Below, one piece after another: positions 26,582 to 36,034 of a stretch of DNA of 64,000 bases. Under the pieces are notes generated by a model. It was not told the DNA's origin. It saw nothing but the letters and a program-made list of their open reading frames with translations, and made no database searches. The stretch comes from Rhodohalobacter sp. SW132 (GTDB lineage Bacteria > Bacteroidota > Rhodothermia > Balneolales > Balneolaceae). The stretch spans positions 310,001 to 374,000 of the forward strand of contig NZ_QUOK01000005.1 of the NCBI RefSeq assembly GCF_003390325.1, given 5' to 3'. The translations under genes and the position numbers were made by a program. Within the stretch, counting starts at the first letter, position 1. Every line of letters begins with the position of its first letter.

Positions 26582-28510
26582 CTAATCTTCCGGCAACCGT
26601 TTTTTATCAAGTAATTTCAGAAGGCGCTTTGTAATCGTCATATAATTCTGTTCCGTAATAATCCCCACCAATCGATTGTTTTTCACAACAGGCAGGCAGC
26701 CGATTTTCTGACTGTCCATAATATCCACCGCTTCCAGGATCGATGCCTCCGGATGGATCGTTATTGGATTTTTGATCATTACATCACCCACCGAACTGCT
26801 TGCCTCCCCTTTTTCATGGATAACATTGTTGAACTCCCTGAATACCATCCGCATACTTACCAGGCCAACGAGATGTTTGCTGTCATCCTCAACGGGAATG
26901 TACCGTATCCGCCGCCAGTCGATCAGGTTGGCCACAAGTTCGATGATATCATCTTTCTGCACGGTAAACAGGTCGGTAGTCATAAACTCTTCCACCAGCA
27001 GTGATGAAGGCTGCCACATCTCCATATCATCCAGCTTAGCCAGACCCCACTTGTGCGCCGGCTCCCCTTTTTTCTGATTTTTAATCATGGCGTTGGTTAC
27101 CGCCGTGAGAGCCTGTTCGCGCGTTACGTCTTTTGTGAGTGCGTTGTAGGACTGAATCATCCAGTAGCTCCCGGTCTGACCAGCATCGGTCCGCTCTTCT
27201 ATGATATCGAGGTAGCTGTCGACATCTCCTTTATCCACACCAACGCTGAGCAGCCCTTCCCGTGCCAGCGGCAGAAGTTCGTTGCAGATTAAGTCAACAG
27301 CTGCGTACCGTTTATCATTGGTCCAGCTAAATTTTGTATCGAGACCCAGTTTTGAAGCCGCAAAGAAATTCATTTTGGCGTCATCAAAATCCATTTGCTT
27401 GCTGATGTCGGGATATTCCTGATCCATTCCGTTCAGCAAACCAAGCCAGAAAGCGGCGTTGGCGATTTCGTCGGTCACGGTTGGGCCTGACGGAAATACG
27501 CGGTTTTCGATTCTAAGATGAGGTTTTCCATCACTGATTCCATAACAAGGCCGGTTCCAGCGGTATACGGTGCCGTTATGAATCTGAAGTGCCCTCAGTT
27601 CCGGAACTTTTCCTTCATCCATCAATTTATCAACATCTTCATCCACTTCTGAGCTCAAAATCACCCGGTAACGCGCAATATCTTCCTGGTAAATTTCCAG
27701 GATACTCTCTTTCAGCCACTGGTTTCCAAATGTAACCCTCGGGCTCGATTCCCGGAGATGATCCCCCACTTTCCGGGTATCCACTGACTGATGAAAAAGC
27801 GCAATCCGCGTCTCTTTCCAGAGCCGTTTCCCGAAAAGTAGCGGCGAGTTAACAGCACTTGCCAGAACCGGTCCGGTAATCGCCTGGGCGAGATTGTATT
27901 TCTGCACAAAATCGTCGGGATTTACCTGCAGATGAACCTGGAAACCGGTATTGCACGCCTCAAGCAGCGGGGTATCGAATTTCATCAGCAGTTCATCCGT
28001 TCCCTGGATACGCAATTCGTACTCTTCACCACGAAGTTTGTTGATCGCGTCGCAAATTGCGCGATAGCGCGGCAGCGGTGTGAGATTACTGATATCAAGG
28101 TCCGATTTTCGTATGGTAGGAAGAACCCCTGCAAGAACAATATCGCCTTCGAAAATTTTGACCTTCTCCCGTGCGTAATCGAGCTTTTTCTGGATATTGA
28201 CCTCCATCTGTGTGAGACAACGATCTTTAAAAAGAAGCGGCTCCAGGTTGGTCTCCAGGTTAAATTTGGCCAGTTCAGTCGTGAAGCTTTTATCATTGAG
28301 CTCTTCCAGAAGCTCCATTGCGATTGGCGCCGGTTTGGCATTCCGGTCAATCAGACAGATCTCCTGCTCCGCACCAATACGGATGTTATCTATCTCAAAC
28401 CATCCCTCCTCGAGCATTTTGCCCATCGCGCGAACATCACGCAGCAGATATTTAAGAAATTTCTGAGACTGCTCTTTCGATTCAGGTACCTTAACGCGCT
28501 CTTCGCCCAT
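26582..28510 (-). CDS. GCS2-type carboxylate-amine ligase fused to CBS pair (copy A)
   Basis: 642 residues, paralogous to copy B over its whole length. GCS2 motifs: RIGAEQEICLID (about 45-56), ACNTGFQVHLQVNPD and HLRIENRVFPSGPTVTDEIA. CBS pair at about 510-635 (FMTTDLFTVQKDD, VMIKNPITIHPEASILEAVDIM, KIGCLPVVKNNRLVGII). First gene of the operon copy A - copy B - AstE-like. The two copies have diverged in many positions but keep active-site motifs, so both look functional. They may make different products or form a heteromer (inference). A 7-bp inverted repeat lies upstream at 28568-28587. Confidence 0.85.
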   Translation of the reverse strand: MGEERVKVPESKEQSQKFLKYLLRDVRAMGKMLEEGWFEIDNIRIGAEQEICLIDRNAKPAPIAMELLEELNDKSFTTELAKFNLETNLEPLLFKDRCLTQMEVNIQKKLDYAREKVKIFEGDIVLAGVLPTIRKSDLDISNLTPLPRYRAICDAINKLRGEEYELRIQGTDELLMKFDTPLLEACNTGFQVHLQVNPDDFVQKYNLAQAITGPVLASAVNSPLLFGKRLWKETRIALFHQSVDTRKVGDHLRESSPRVTFGNQWLKESILEIYQEDIARYRVILSSEVDEDVDKLMDEGKVPELRALQIHNGTVYRWNRPCYGISDGKPHLRIENRVFPSGPTVTDEIANAAFWLGLLNGMDQEYPDISKQMDFDDAKMNFFAASKLGLDTKFSWTNDKRYAAVDLICNELLPLAREGLLSVGVDKGDVDSYLDIIEERTDAGQTGSYWMIQSYNALTKDVTREQALTAVTNAMIKNQKKGEPAHKWGLAKLDDMEMWQPSSLLVEEFMTTDLFTVQKDDIIELVANLIDWRRIRYIPVEDDSKHLVGLVSMRMVFREFNNVIHEKGEASSSVGDVMIKNPITIHPEASILEAVDIMDSQKIGCLPVVKNNRLVGIITEQNYMTITKRLLKLLDKKRLPED

Positions 28511-28567
28511 ACGCTGCAGATTTGAATGTGGAAGTTTGAGTTAATAATCGAAAATTATTGGCCTAAA

Positions 28568-28587
28568 GCAAATCATATTAGATTTGC
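28568..28587 (-). promoter_or_regulatory. Inverted repeat upstream of the GCS2-CBS operon
   Basis: GCAAATC-ATATTA-GATTTGC, a perfect 7-bp dyad with a 6-nt spacer, 58 nt before the first GCS2-CBS start codon. The form fits a dimeric regulator site; no regulator is identified. Confidence 0.4.
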
Positions 28588-28630
28588 AGTACGGATATTC
28601 AATAATTTACTCCAAATTCTTATATCAGTT

Positions 28631-28668
28631 AAAAAAAATCCCGGAACTTTAAGCCAAAGCCCGGGATT
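28631..28668 (-). terminator. Rho-independent terminator of the beta-helix lipoprotein gene
   Basis: On the minus strand AATCCCGG ... CCGGGATT pairs around a 20-nt loop and is followed by eight T. It starts 28 nt after the stop codon of the gene at 28697. Confidence 0.9.
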
Positions 28669-28696
28669 AAATTATTTCTGATTACAAATTGCGCTT

Positions 28697-30814
28697 CTAT
28701 TCGTTGATCAGACAGTCATCTTGTGAATTATTTTCAAAGGTGTTTACATCACACGCATCATCATTTACGGTGCCATCACTTTCCACCCAGAGTCCGTAGG
28801 TTGCGCTGTTTTGCAAAACACTGTTTGTGATATCGATGGAGGAGTCGTTATTACTTCGACCAACGACAACATTTCCGGATCCGCTACGTAAGAAATCGTC
28901 ACCTCCGCCATACTCGACAGTTACCCAATCGAGCAGATTCTGCGGATTCGTAGATTCTCTTACGTAGATACCATCCCACCAGCCAGCCTGCTCCGTAGTA
29001 CCGGTAAAGAGTATAGGCTCAGCCTCAGTTCCGTCGGCCATCAAACCGCCCTGCTCGTCCAGATCAATGTAGCCGCTGTTTTCAAATTCGAGCGTGGCTC
29101 CAGGCTCGATAGTCAGCGTTACGCCGTCGGTGATCTCGACGCTATCGCCGCCGCCAATTCGATAATTGACATCAAGATTCTCCCACGTAACGTCTTCATT
29201 GTTGATTTCATGGCCGCTACGGACGAAAATAAAATCATCGGCATTACCCGTGAAACCCGACGTGGCGTCAAGCTGGTGGATACTGCTGGCGGGCATATTA
29301 ACCGGTGCGCTCTCATTTTCAGTGATGGTATTCCCTTCGAATACCGTAAGATCACTTTCCGAATTTACCCAGATTCCATCGCTCGCACTGTGTCGAATTG
29401 TGCTGTTTGTGATCTCTATGGAGGAAAATTCATCACTCCTGCCAACAATCACATTTCCGGATCCGCTTCGGAAAAACTCTTCACCACCACCATATTCAAC
29501 AGTCACCCAGTCAAGTACATTCTGCGTATTATTTGACTCTCTCACATAGATACCGTCCCACCAGCCGGCCTGCTCGGTTGTTCCGGTAAAGAGAATAGGT
29601 TCAGCCTCGGTTCCATCGGCCATCAAACCACCCTGCTCGTCCAGATCAATGTAGCCTGCTGATTCAAATTTAAGTGTGGCGCCGGGCTCGATGGTCAGAG
29701 TAACTCCGTTGGTAATCTCAATGCTGTCGTCACCACGAATACGATAGTCGGCATCAAGGTTCTCCCATGTGACGTCGTCTGAATCAAGATCGTTACCGCT
29801 CCTGACAAAAACATAGTCATCGTTATTACCCGCGAAAGTCGAGGCAGCGTCGAGCTGGTGGATACTGCTTGCGGGCAAACTTACAGGTGCGCCTTCATTT
29901 TCAGTAATCGTATTTCCTTCAAATTCCGGCAGGTCACTGTCTGAATTTACCCAGATTCCATAGCTCTCACTGTGACGAATCGTACTGTTGGTAATCTCAA
30001 TCGAAGAAGAGTCATCGCTTCGGCCAACAATTACATTCCCGGATCCGCTTCGGAAGAACTCTTCACCACCTCCATATTCGATGGTCACCCAGTTGAGTTG
30101 ATTCAGTGCATTGCTTGATTCTCTGACATAAATCCCGTTCCACCATCCCGGCTGTTCACTTGTTCCGCTGAATAGAATTGGTTCTTCTTCTGTTCCATTT
30201 GCAATTATTGCACCATTCATTTCTGGAAGTTCGAAACCGGTTCCCGATTCAAAATAGATTTCTGTTCCCGGTTCAATAGTAAGTTCCGCCGTAATATCAA
30301 TTTCATCGGTTACAAAATAAGTCACCTCGGAATGGAGAGTTCGATCATCAGTAATATTTGATGAAATTTCCTCTTCGGCAGTTACCTCAATAACTTCTGC
30401 AGCGCCATCGCTCACGCCATTCGCAGTTACCACGAGATCAACATTGTAGTCTCCTGCCGCATCTGCAGTAAAACCTGTAACTTCTCCCGATTCAGAATCA
30501 AGTTCGGCTTCACTGCCCGCTGGGGTATTAAGTGTCCATGAAAATTCCGCTTCCCCATCGGTAATCTCACTTTCCCCGGCATCAAGTGTCACTTCATCAC
30601 CCATAACAGGGCTTTCAGGTGTGATAGTGAAACTGGCTTCCACCTCCGGGTCGGGGTCCGGATCCAGGTCAGGGCCAGTCGGGTCATCATCGTCACAGGA
30701 TACAAGTAACAGCCCGAATGCGATAATAAATATTGTGAATAGTCCTGAATTACTTAGCCATAATCGACTGTTGTCGATCTTTTTTGCGCCTATAAAATCT
30801 GATTGATATGACAT
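28697..30814 (-). CDS. Surface lipoprotein: PKD-like domain plus three tandem beta-helix repeats
   Basis: 705 residues. Lipobox LLLVSC with cysteine at 40, followed by an Asp/Pro linker (DDDDPTGPDLDPDPDPE) that may act as a surface-export signal. A PKD/Ig-like domain (about 58-145) is next, then three repeats of about 195 residues, each with LTIEPGTEIYFESG-type, GWWDGIYVRES, NWVTIEYGGGEEFFRSGSGNV and NSTIRHSESYGIWVNS segments. The DNA repeat period is about 585 nt. The repeats resemble right-handed parallel beta-helix domains. It probably binds or modifies a surface polymer; no catalytic site was recognised. Single gene with its own terminator. Confidence 0.85.
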   Translation of the reverse strand: MSYQSDFIGAKKIDNSRLWLSNSGLFTIFIIAFGLLLVSCDDDDPTGPDLDPDPDPEVEASFTITPESPVMGDEVTLDAGESEITDGEAEFSWTLNTPAGSEAELDSESGEVTGFTADAAGDYNVDLVVTANGVSDGAAEVIEVTAEEEISSNITDDRTLHSEVTYFVTDEIDITAELTIEPGTEIYFESGTGFELPEMNGAIIANGTEEEPILFSGTSEQPGWWNGIYVRESSNALNQLNWVTIEYGGGEEFFRSGSGNVIVGRSDDSSSIEITNSTIRHSESYGIWVNSDSDLPEFEGNTITENEGAPVSLPASSIHQLDAASTFAGNNDDYVFVRSGNDLDSDDVTWENLDADYRIRGDDSIEITNGVTLTIEPGATLKFESAGYIDLDEQGGLMADGTEAEPILFTGTTEQAGWWDGIYVRESNNTQNVLDWVTVEYGGGEEFFRSGSGNVIVGRSDEFSSIEITNSTIRHSASDGIWVNSESDLTVFEGNTITENESAPVNMPASSIHQLDATSGFTGNADDFIFVRSGHEINNEDVTWENLDVNYRIGGGDSVEITDGVTLTIEPGATLEFENSGYIDLDEQGGLMADGTEAEPILFTGTTEQAGWWDGIYVRESTNPQNLLDWVTVEYGGGDDFLRSGSGNVVVGRSNNDSSIDITNSVLQNSATYGLWVESDGTVNDDACDVNTFENNSQDDCLINE

Positions 30815-31193
30815 GATATATAGTTTTCTTTAATTTTCTTTTTAATTAACTATTTCCCTGAAAGGCGGTGCGGATCCCCCGCAGATGCATCATCAATATC
30901 TTCCCCCGAAATATTGATGTATGATCACTTAGTGTAGATCTGTTTGCTTTAGTTGTGAATCGAAAAGGTTTAGATCTATCCGGCATAGCGGATTTGAATG
31001 GCGGCAGATTCGATGAGATATATTCCGGGTACAGATTTGATTGGAATAACCACTCCTTGTGTCGTACCCCATTCATTGTGTTATAATCTGAGTTCCTAAA
31101 GCGTATCTTAAAAAAGAAACTATTGTAACCGATTTCAAACAGCTGTTCTCGATTTCAGGTTATGATTTTATAATACAATACGCCCCATCTGCT
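30815..31193. other. Intergenic region, no gene seen
   Basis: About 380 nt between two minus-strand genes. A 9-bp inverted repeat CATCAATAT / ATATTGATG lies at 30891-30919 around a C-rich loop, without a T-run. It must contain the promoter of the beta-helix lipoprotein. Open frames here are short and have no ribosome site or recognisable composition. Confidence 0.45.
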
Positions 31194-32099
31194 CTACAGA
31201 CTCACACTTCCGATAGTCATGATTCGCACCCCAAAACCTGCAAGTGTCACGCTTTTAGGCTGAACGGGAATTCCGCTGTCAGCCAGGTGTTCAATATGAA
31301 TTCCAAATCGGATATCTCCCGCCTGCTGCGATCTCCCCAGTTCAACTCTGAACTTCCCCAAGTAGTAGATATCTTCCTCGAAAATCGTGGCCATACTATA
31401 TCCATCCAGGTAAAGATTAGCCGTGCGGCCCACCTGAATTTTCCACGCGGAGTTGAGTTTAATTGAAGATTGAAGCTGATCCCACCTGGGTTTTAACTGC
31501 TCAAACGCTTCGGGGACGCGATCTTCCCAAGCGATCGTATAGTGATCATACTGAACGGAAAACCGGGCATCGTTTTTTTTGTACAAGGTAAATGGAAATA
31601 TCACCCTGGCCAGTGCGCTTCCAAAAACCTGTGTTCTCTCCTGACCGGTATCCAGGTTATCGATGTCGTGTTTGCAGCGGTGATAGTATCCGGCCTGCAG
31701 CGTAAAAGAATCGAATGATCTTGTAAGAAGGAGTCCTTCTTCCCAGAAAATAGCTCGCGGACTAAAATTGATATCATTAGAATCATCCGCAATAAATTCA
31801 ATTTGAGAAGTTATTGCCAGGCTTGTTCGGTTTCCCCTGCGATAAATCTCTGCATAGGCGCCCAGCTCCTGGTACCACAGATGATCCGAATCACGTGATA
31901 AAACCTGGCTTCCAAATGCTCCCCATCCTCCAAATTGTGTCAGCCAGCTGGTTTGATCGGCTTCCAGTTCAACAGCAGGATTTTCCAGCGGATTCAGCAT
32001 CTTATCCCGCTCAATCAGCCGCTGTGCATCCGCTTGTGAAACCGGCACAGAGATGAGTAGTATCAGACTAAGTGTCCATCCTGAAAACGGCTTTTTCAC
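31194..32099 (-). CDS. Unknown exported protein, probable outer-membrane beta-barrel
   Basis: 301 residues with a signal peptide ending near residue 26 (SQADAQ). The mature part alternates hydrophobic and polar residues in about 10-12 strand-like segments rich in Tyr, Phe and Arg (SLAITSQIEFIAD, SFTLQAGYYHRCKHD, RFSVQYDHYTIAWED), typical of small outer-membrane barrels. The C-terminus VRIMTIGSVSL ends in a hydrophobic residue. No family was recognised. Located 176 nt downstream of the propeller lipoprotein gene on the same strand; co-transcription is uncertain. Confidence 0.65.
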   Translation of the reverse strand: MKKPFSGWTLSLILLISVPVSQADAQRLIERDKMLNPLENPAVELEADQTSWLTQFGGWGAFGSQVLSRDSDHLWYQELGAYAEIYRRGNRTSLAITSQIEFIADDSNDINFSPRAIFWEEGLLLTRSFDSFTLQAGYYHRCKHDIDNLDTGQERTQVFGSALARVIFPFTLYKKNDARFSVQYDHYTIAWEDRVPEAFEQLKPRWDQLQSSIKLNSAWKIQVGRTANLYLDGYSMATIFEEDIYYLGKFRVELGRSQQAGDIRFGIHIEHLADSGIPVQPKSVTLAGFGVRIMTIGSVSL

Positions 32100-32275
32100 A
32101 ACAATACCTGTCTCTTTTTGGATGTTTTTTTAGGGCCACTTCCATTTTACTGCGGTACAAACAATGGAATATCAAATATGAATTTCCAATCGCTGAATGT
32201 CAAACTGTTCCGGAATTAGCCGATTTTTGATGTTGATGCAACGTTGATGTTGATACGCTAATCGAGTGTCTGTCA

Positions 32276-33502
32276 TCATAACCCGATCCAGTACGCTTTC
32301 TCCTCCCCCGCCTCAAGAAGTCCGTGACCGGCCACATAAAAAAGGCGTGGAGCGCCATCCCTATAGTGATCTTCACCAAGTTTATAGAGCTGATCGGCTG
32401 ACATATCAAACGCATAGTAAGTTACGTGCTGATCGTACTCTTCGGCACTGGGAGGCCTTGACGTTCTGTCGACACCGCGAAGATTTGTCCTGTTTGTGAT
32501 TTGTATTACCAGAAATTGATCATCAACAGAAGTAACCGACTGGATGATACTTCTGGGCATATCATTTCTGAAATAGCTGATCTGATCGTCAACGATTAAA
32601 TTATAATATCCCTGAATGAAGTCCGGAATGCGGTATTTTTCTTCCAGTTCTGCATCAGAATTGTAGATGTAGAGGTAGGGAAGCCATTGGGAAATCAAAA
32701 TAGTACGTCCCGATTCGGGATGATATCTCACAAAACCTTCTGCACTCATCCGCTCCGGAATCATGGGATTTTGGTGACTGTACACCGGGCTGAACATCCC
32801 CGTTTTTTCACCTTCTTCCGTAAATTGATGGAGTGTAAACTGCCGTATCTCCTCATCCATACCCGGTGAATCATCAAAACCGAAAGGGGGCAGCCCCAGA
32901 ACCGTAAATCCGCTGTTGGTCCGGGTGATGGAATAGTTATTCACACCAGTATCAATTGTATTTTCAAATTCACAGAGTCCTGTGGTGCAATCGAACAATG
33001 AAACACGGAATCCCTGCATGGCAATGTACATTTTTTGATCGAATAGCTGCATCTCTCGTGTAAACAAGATATCGCCCGGCCCTCTGCCCTCTTCAGCCAG
33101 CTCCGTTATCTGGCCATCCGGCAGATCATACTGAACCAGCCGGTTATTCAACTTCTCCATAATAATAAGTGTTTCCCTGTCCAGCGATTCAACATTCAGC
33201 CAGCCCATGCTGTTGTATAAAAGCGAGAGTTCATTTCTCTCCGGGTTTTGATCCCCGTTCAGAATATCATGAAGCAGTTCGATCTGTTTGGGCAGATTCA
33301 TAACAGAGGTGATCGTTTCATTGATATCCAGCTTTTCCGACCGAACATCTGCATGCGGAACACGATTCGATTGCGGATGGGCTTCATGTCCCTCATCCAC
33401 CTCAATGGCTTCCCCCATGGATCGCGGCTCATTTGGATCAGGCTGAGACGTACATGATATCAGCAGTATTATAAATGGAATAAAAAAAGCTGCTCTTTTC
33501 AT
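32276..33502 (-). CDS. 6-bladed beta-propeller lipoprotein
   Basis: 408 residues. Signal with lipobox LLISC (cysteine near 17). The mature domain has the family landmark EEGRGPGDILF near residue 135, a diverged form of the G-x-GPGEF motif of the Bacteroidota 6-bladed propeller group (DUF4221/DUF4934-like). Repeated blade strands follow (LFDQKMYIAMQGFRVSLFD, TLHQFTEEGEKTGMF, LPYLYIYNSDAELEEKY). An unusual His-containing segment, VDEGHEAHPQSNRVPHADV, precedes the propeller. Anchored in the outer or inner membrane; ligand unknown. One of at least seven members in the window. Confidence 0.75.
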   Translation of the reverse strand: MKRAAFFIPFIILLISCTSQPDPNEPRSMGEAIEVDEGHEAHPQSNRVPHADVRSEKLDINETITSVMNLPKQIELLHDILNGDQNPERNELSLLYNSMGWLNVESLDRETLIIMEKLNNRLVQYDLPDGQITELAEEGRGPGDILFTREMQLFDQKMYIAMQGFRVSLFDCTTGLCEFENTIDTGVNNYSITRTNSGFTVLGLPPFGFDDSPGMDEEIRQFTLHQFTEEGEKTGMFSPVYSHQNPMIPERMSAEGFVRYHPESGRTILISQWLPYLYIYNSDAELEEKYRIPDFIQGYYNLIVDDQISYFRNDMPRSIIQSVTSVDDQFLVIQITNRTNLRGVDRTSRPPSAEEYDQHVTYYAFDMSADQLYKLGEDHYRDGAPRLFYVAGHGLLEAGEEKAYWIGL

Positions 33503-33579
33503 GGCAGTGAAGATTTGATTAAAATCTACTACCTAAATAACATTTATAATTCTGACTTTCAACTCAAATAATATCGCCA

Positions 33580-36003
33580 TCACTCCACCGCGTCGACATC
33601 CACATTGATCCGCACCGTGCTCGCTCCTTTCGGCTTCATTTTATCATACCGATTGAATATTCCATTCAGGATGTGCTCAATCTGTTTCGCGTTGAAGTTG
33701 CGGCTCATTTTTATATTGGCTTCCCAGCGGTACAGACCGTTCATCCATTCAATCACCGAGGGCGATGGCCCCGAAACCGGTTCATCACCAATAACCATCC
33801 GGATCGCATCGCAAAACTTCTCGGCAATCAGCTGTACTCTGCTCCATGATGAACTTTTAAACTGGAAAACCACCATTCGTGAAAATGGCGGGAACATCAG
33901 CATTTCCCGGCTGGCAAGTTCCTGGCGCGAAAACGCTTTAAAATCATGGGTTTTGGCACACTTAATGGCTGGATGTTCCGGCTTCCAGGTCTGCACGTAC
34001 ACCACGCCCGGTTTTTCTGCCCGACCGGCACGGCCGGCAACCTGACTCAGAAGCTGATACATCCGCTCCCCCGACCGAAATGAAGGAAAAGCGAGCTCCG
34101 TATCAGCATTTATTACCCCCACGATAGTCACGTTGGGGAAATCGAGGCCTTTGGCTACAATTTGAGTCCCAATCAGGATATCCGCTTCACCATTCAAAAA
34201 AGTCTGATAAATTTTTTGATGCCCGTGTTTCCCTGAAGTCGTATCGCGATCCATCCTGAGCAGCCTGGCATCAGGAAACAGTTCAGCAATCTCCTCCTCC
34301 ACCTGTTGTGTGCCGCTTCCTTTGGTTTTCAGGTTATCCGATCCGCACAGTTCGCACTGCGTATCCGCCCGCCGGGAATAGCCGCTGTAGTGGCACAGAA
34401 GGATATTCTTTTTTTTGTGATAGGTGAGGCTTGTGGAGCTTTCCGGGCTTTGCGGGATATGTCCGCAATCTTCGCACTGCATGTACGAGGCGTACCCGCG
34501 CCGGTTAAACAGTAAAATCGCCTGTTCTTTACGATCCAGACTTTTTTCAATCTCCTGGTGAAGCTCCACAGTAAGCGGCCCGCGCATCGCTGATTTGTAC
34601 TCGATCATGTTCAAAATCCGCACTTCCGGCATCGTACCGGTTGGACGCAGCGGCAGATGGAGAAGTTCGTGTTTCTCCTCTTTCACAGCTTTTACCGACA
34701 CCATTCCCGGTGTGGCCGATCCCAGAACAACTGCTGCATTTTCCATGTGAGCACGCATCACCGCCACGTCCCGCGCATTGTATCGCGGAGCCGGATCGTA
34801 CTGCTTGTAGGATGTATCGTGCTCCTCATCCACCACAATCAACCCTACATTTTGCACCGGGGCAAACACTGCCGATCGCGGACCGATTGCAATTCGTTTT
34901 TCACCCGATTTCAGGCTTTTCCACGCTTCGAACCGTTCGCGCTCACTCATGCGGCTGTGCAGCACGGCAATCTGGTCGCCAAAAATCTGGAAAAATCGTT
35001 GGACGGTCTGCGGAGTAAGCGCAATTTCCGGCACCAGTACCAGTCCGCCGCGCCCTTGCTCCAGAGCATGTTTCAGGGCATGAATATAGACCTCCGTCTT
35101 CCCAGAACCGGTAACCCCAAAGAGCAAAAAACTTTTAAACTCTCTGCTGTCCAGAACATTACGAATCTGCTCGTACGCATTCTGCTGTTGATCCGACAGC
35201 GTTTTTATCAATTCGGGTTGATGAACGCCTTTCTCCACCTCGTCCCCTTTTACCGGAAGATCCACCGATTCGATCCATCCCTCCTTTTCGATTCGTTTCA
35301 AAGTGTAGGCCGTAAACAGGTTGTGATCGAGCAGTTCCCGGTGCGGCAGCGGCAGATCCATCTCAAGCAACTCCAGGTACGCCAGCACCCATTTGTTGCC
35401 GCGATCCTCATCCGATAGATTCTCTTTGATCTCTTCGGCATCAAAAGATTCAGAAAGCTGCCAGTGTTTCACTTTTTTATAATCAACCCGCTGCCGCGGC
35501 TCCTCCCAAAGAGTTACCCATCCACGCTTGATCGCCTTTTTGAGACGTTTCTTGTCAGTACCGTCCCGCCATCGTTTTTCCGCTTCATTCAGGGTATAAG
35601 TCTGGTTTTCAAGCTCTTTTAACAGCTCAAGATCGTCTGCATCGGGATCGCTCTTGTAGCCCTTTTTCACCTTCAGCACTTTTTCGCTCGAAAAATTGAG
35701 TCCGACCGGCAGTGCCGCCTGGATCGCTTCTCCCCAGCTGCAGTAATAAAACCGGTGAATCCACTGCGTGAGCTGCAGCATTTTTTTATCCATCACCGGA
35801 TGCTGATCCAGAATCCGCTCTACGGGACGGGTTTTGAAATCAGGACGATTCTCATGCACCTGAACCACCATGCCAATGGCATACTCTTTCCGGAGCGGCA
35901 CCCACACTCGCATTCCGGGACGAATGGCGGGATCGCGGGTTTCGTAGGTGAACAGTTGTCGGGCTGCAGTGGGAAACGCAATATCAGCATATAAAATCGG
36001 CAT
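33580..36003 (-). CDS. priA: Primosomal replication helicase PriA with degenerate inner zinc site
   Basis: 807 residues. N-terminal 3'-end-binding domain (about 1-110), winged helix (about 130-280), DEAD-type helicase core with Walker A GVTGSGKTEVY and VVDEEHDTSYKQ, and C-terminal helicase and C domains. The zinc region keeps the exact PriA spacing at residues 510, 513, 519, 522, 537, 540, 550 and 553. The residues are C, C, S, S, C, S, C, C, so three of the four inner-site ligands are serine (codons AGC). The outer C4 pair (510/513 with 550/553) is intact. PriA restarts stalled forks. The rest of the protein looks intact, so it is probably functional. Confidence 0.95.
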   Translation of the reverse strand: MPILYADIAFPTAARQLFTYETRDPAIRPGMRVWVPLRKEYAIGMVVQVHENRPDFKTRPVERILDQHPVMDKKMLQLTQWIHRFYYCSWGEAIQAALPVGLNFSSEKVLKVKKGYKSDPDADDLELLKELENQTYTLNEAEKRWRDGTDKKRLKKAIKRGWVTLWEEPRQRVDYKKVKHWQLSESFDAEEIKENLSDEDRGNKWVLAYLELLEMDLPLPHRELLDHNLFTAYTLKRIEKEGWIESVDLPVKGDEVEKGVHQPELIKTLSDQQQNAYEQIRNVLDSREFKSFLLFGVTGSGKTEVYIHALKHALEQGRGGLVLVPEIALTPQTVQRFFQIFGDQIAVLHSRMSERERFEAWKSLKSGEKRIAIGPRSAVFAPVQNVGLIVVDEEHDTSYKQYDPAPRYNARDVAVMRAHMENAAVVLGSATPGMVSVKAVKEEKHELLHLPLRPTGTMPEVRILNMIEYKSAMRGPLTVELHQEIEKSLDRKEQAILLFNRRGYASYMQCEDCGHIPQSPESSTSLTYHKKKNILLCHYSGYSRRADTQCELCGSDNLKTKGSGTQQVEEEIAELFPDARLLRMDRDTTSGKHGHQKIYQTFLNGEADILIGTQIVAKGLDFPNVTIVGVINADTELAFPSFRSGERMYQLLSQVAGRAGRAEKPGVVYVQTWKPEHPAIKCAKTHDFKAFSRQELASREMLMFPPFSRMVVFQFKSSSWSRVQLIAEKFCDAIRMVIGDEPVSGPSPSVIEWMNGLYRWEANIKMSRNFNAKQIEHILNGIFNRYDKMKPKGASTVRINVDVDAVE

Positions 36004-36034
36004 GACCGAAACTATGGAATCTCAAGAGAAAAGT

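Noticed and set aside
27932-28525. 197-codon plus-strand frame
   Set aside because: Antisense to the GCS2-CBS copy A gene, whose motifs are clear; low-complexity composition and no ribosome site.
28697-30814. CRISPR or transposon repeats because of the three-fold 585-bp period
   Set aside because: The repeats are in-frame protein repeats within one lipoprotein gene.
30846-31076. 76-codon minus-strand frame upstream of the beta-helix lipoprotein
   Set aside because: No ribosome site, no signal, random-looking composition; treated as leader DNA.
34657-35418. 253-codon plus-strand frame within priA
   Set aside because: Antisense to PriA with helicase motifs intact; the length comes from the GC-richer codon pattern.
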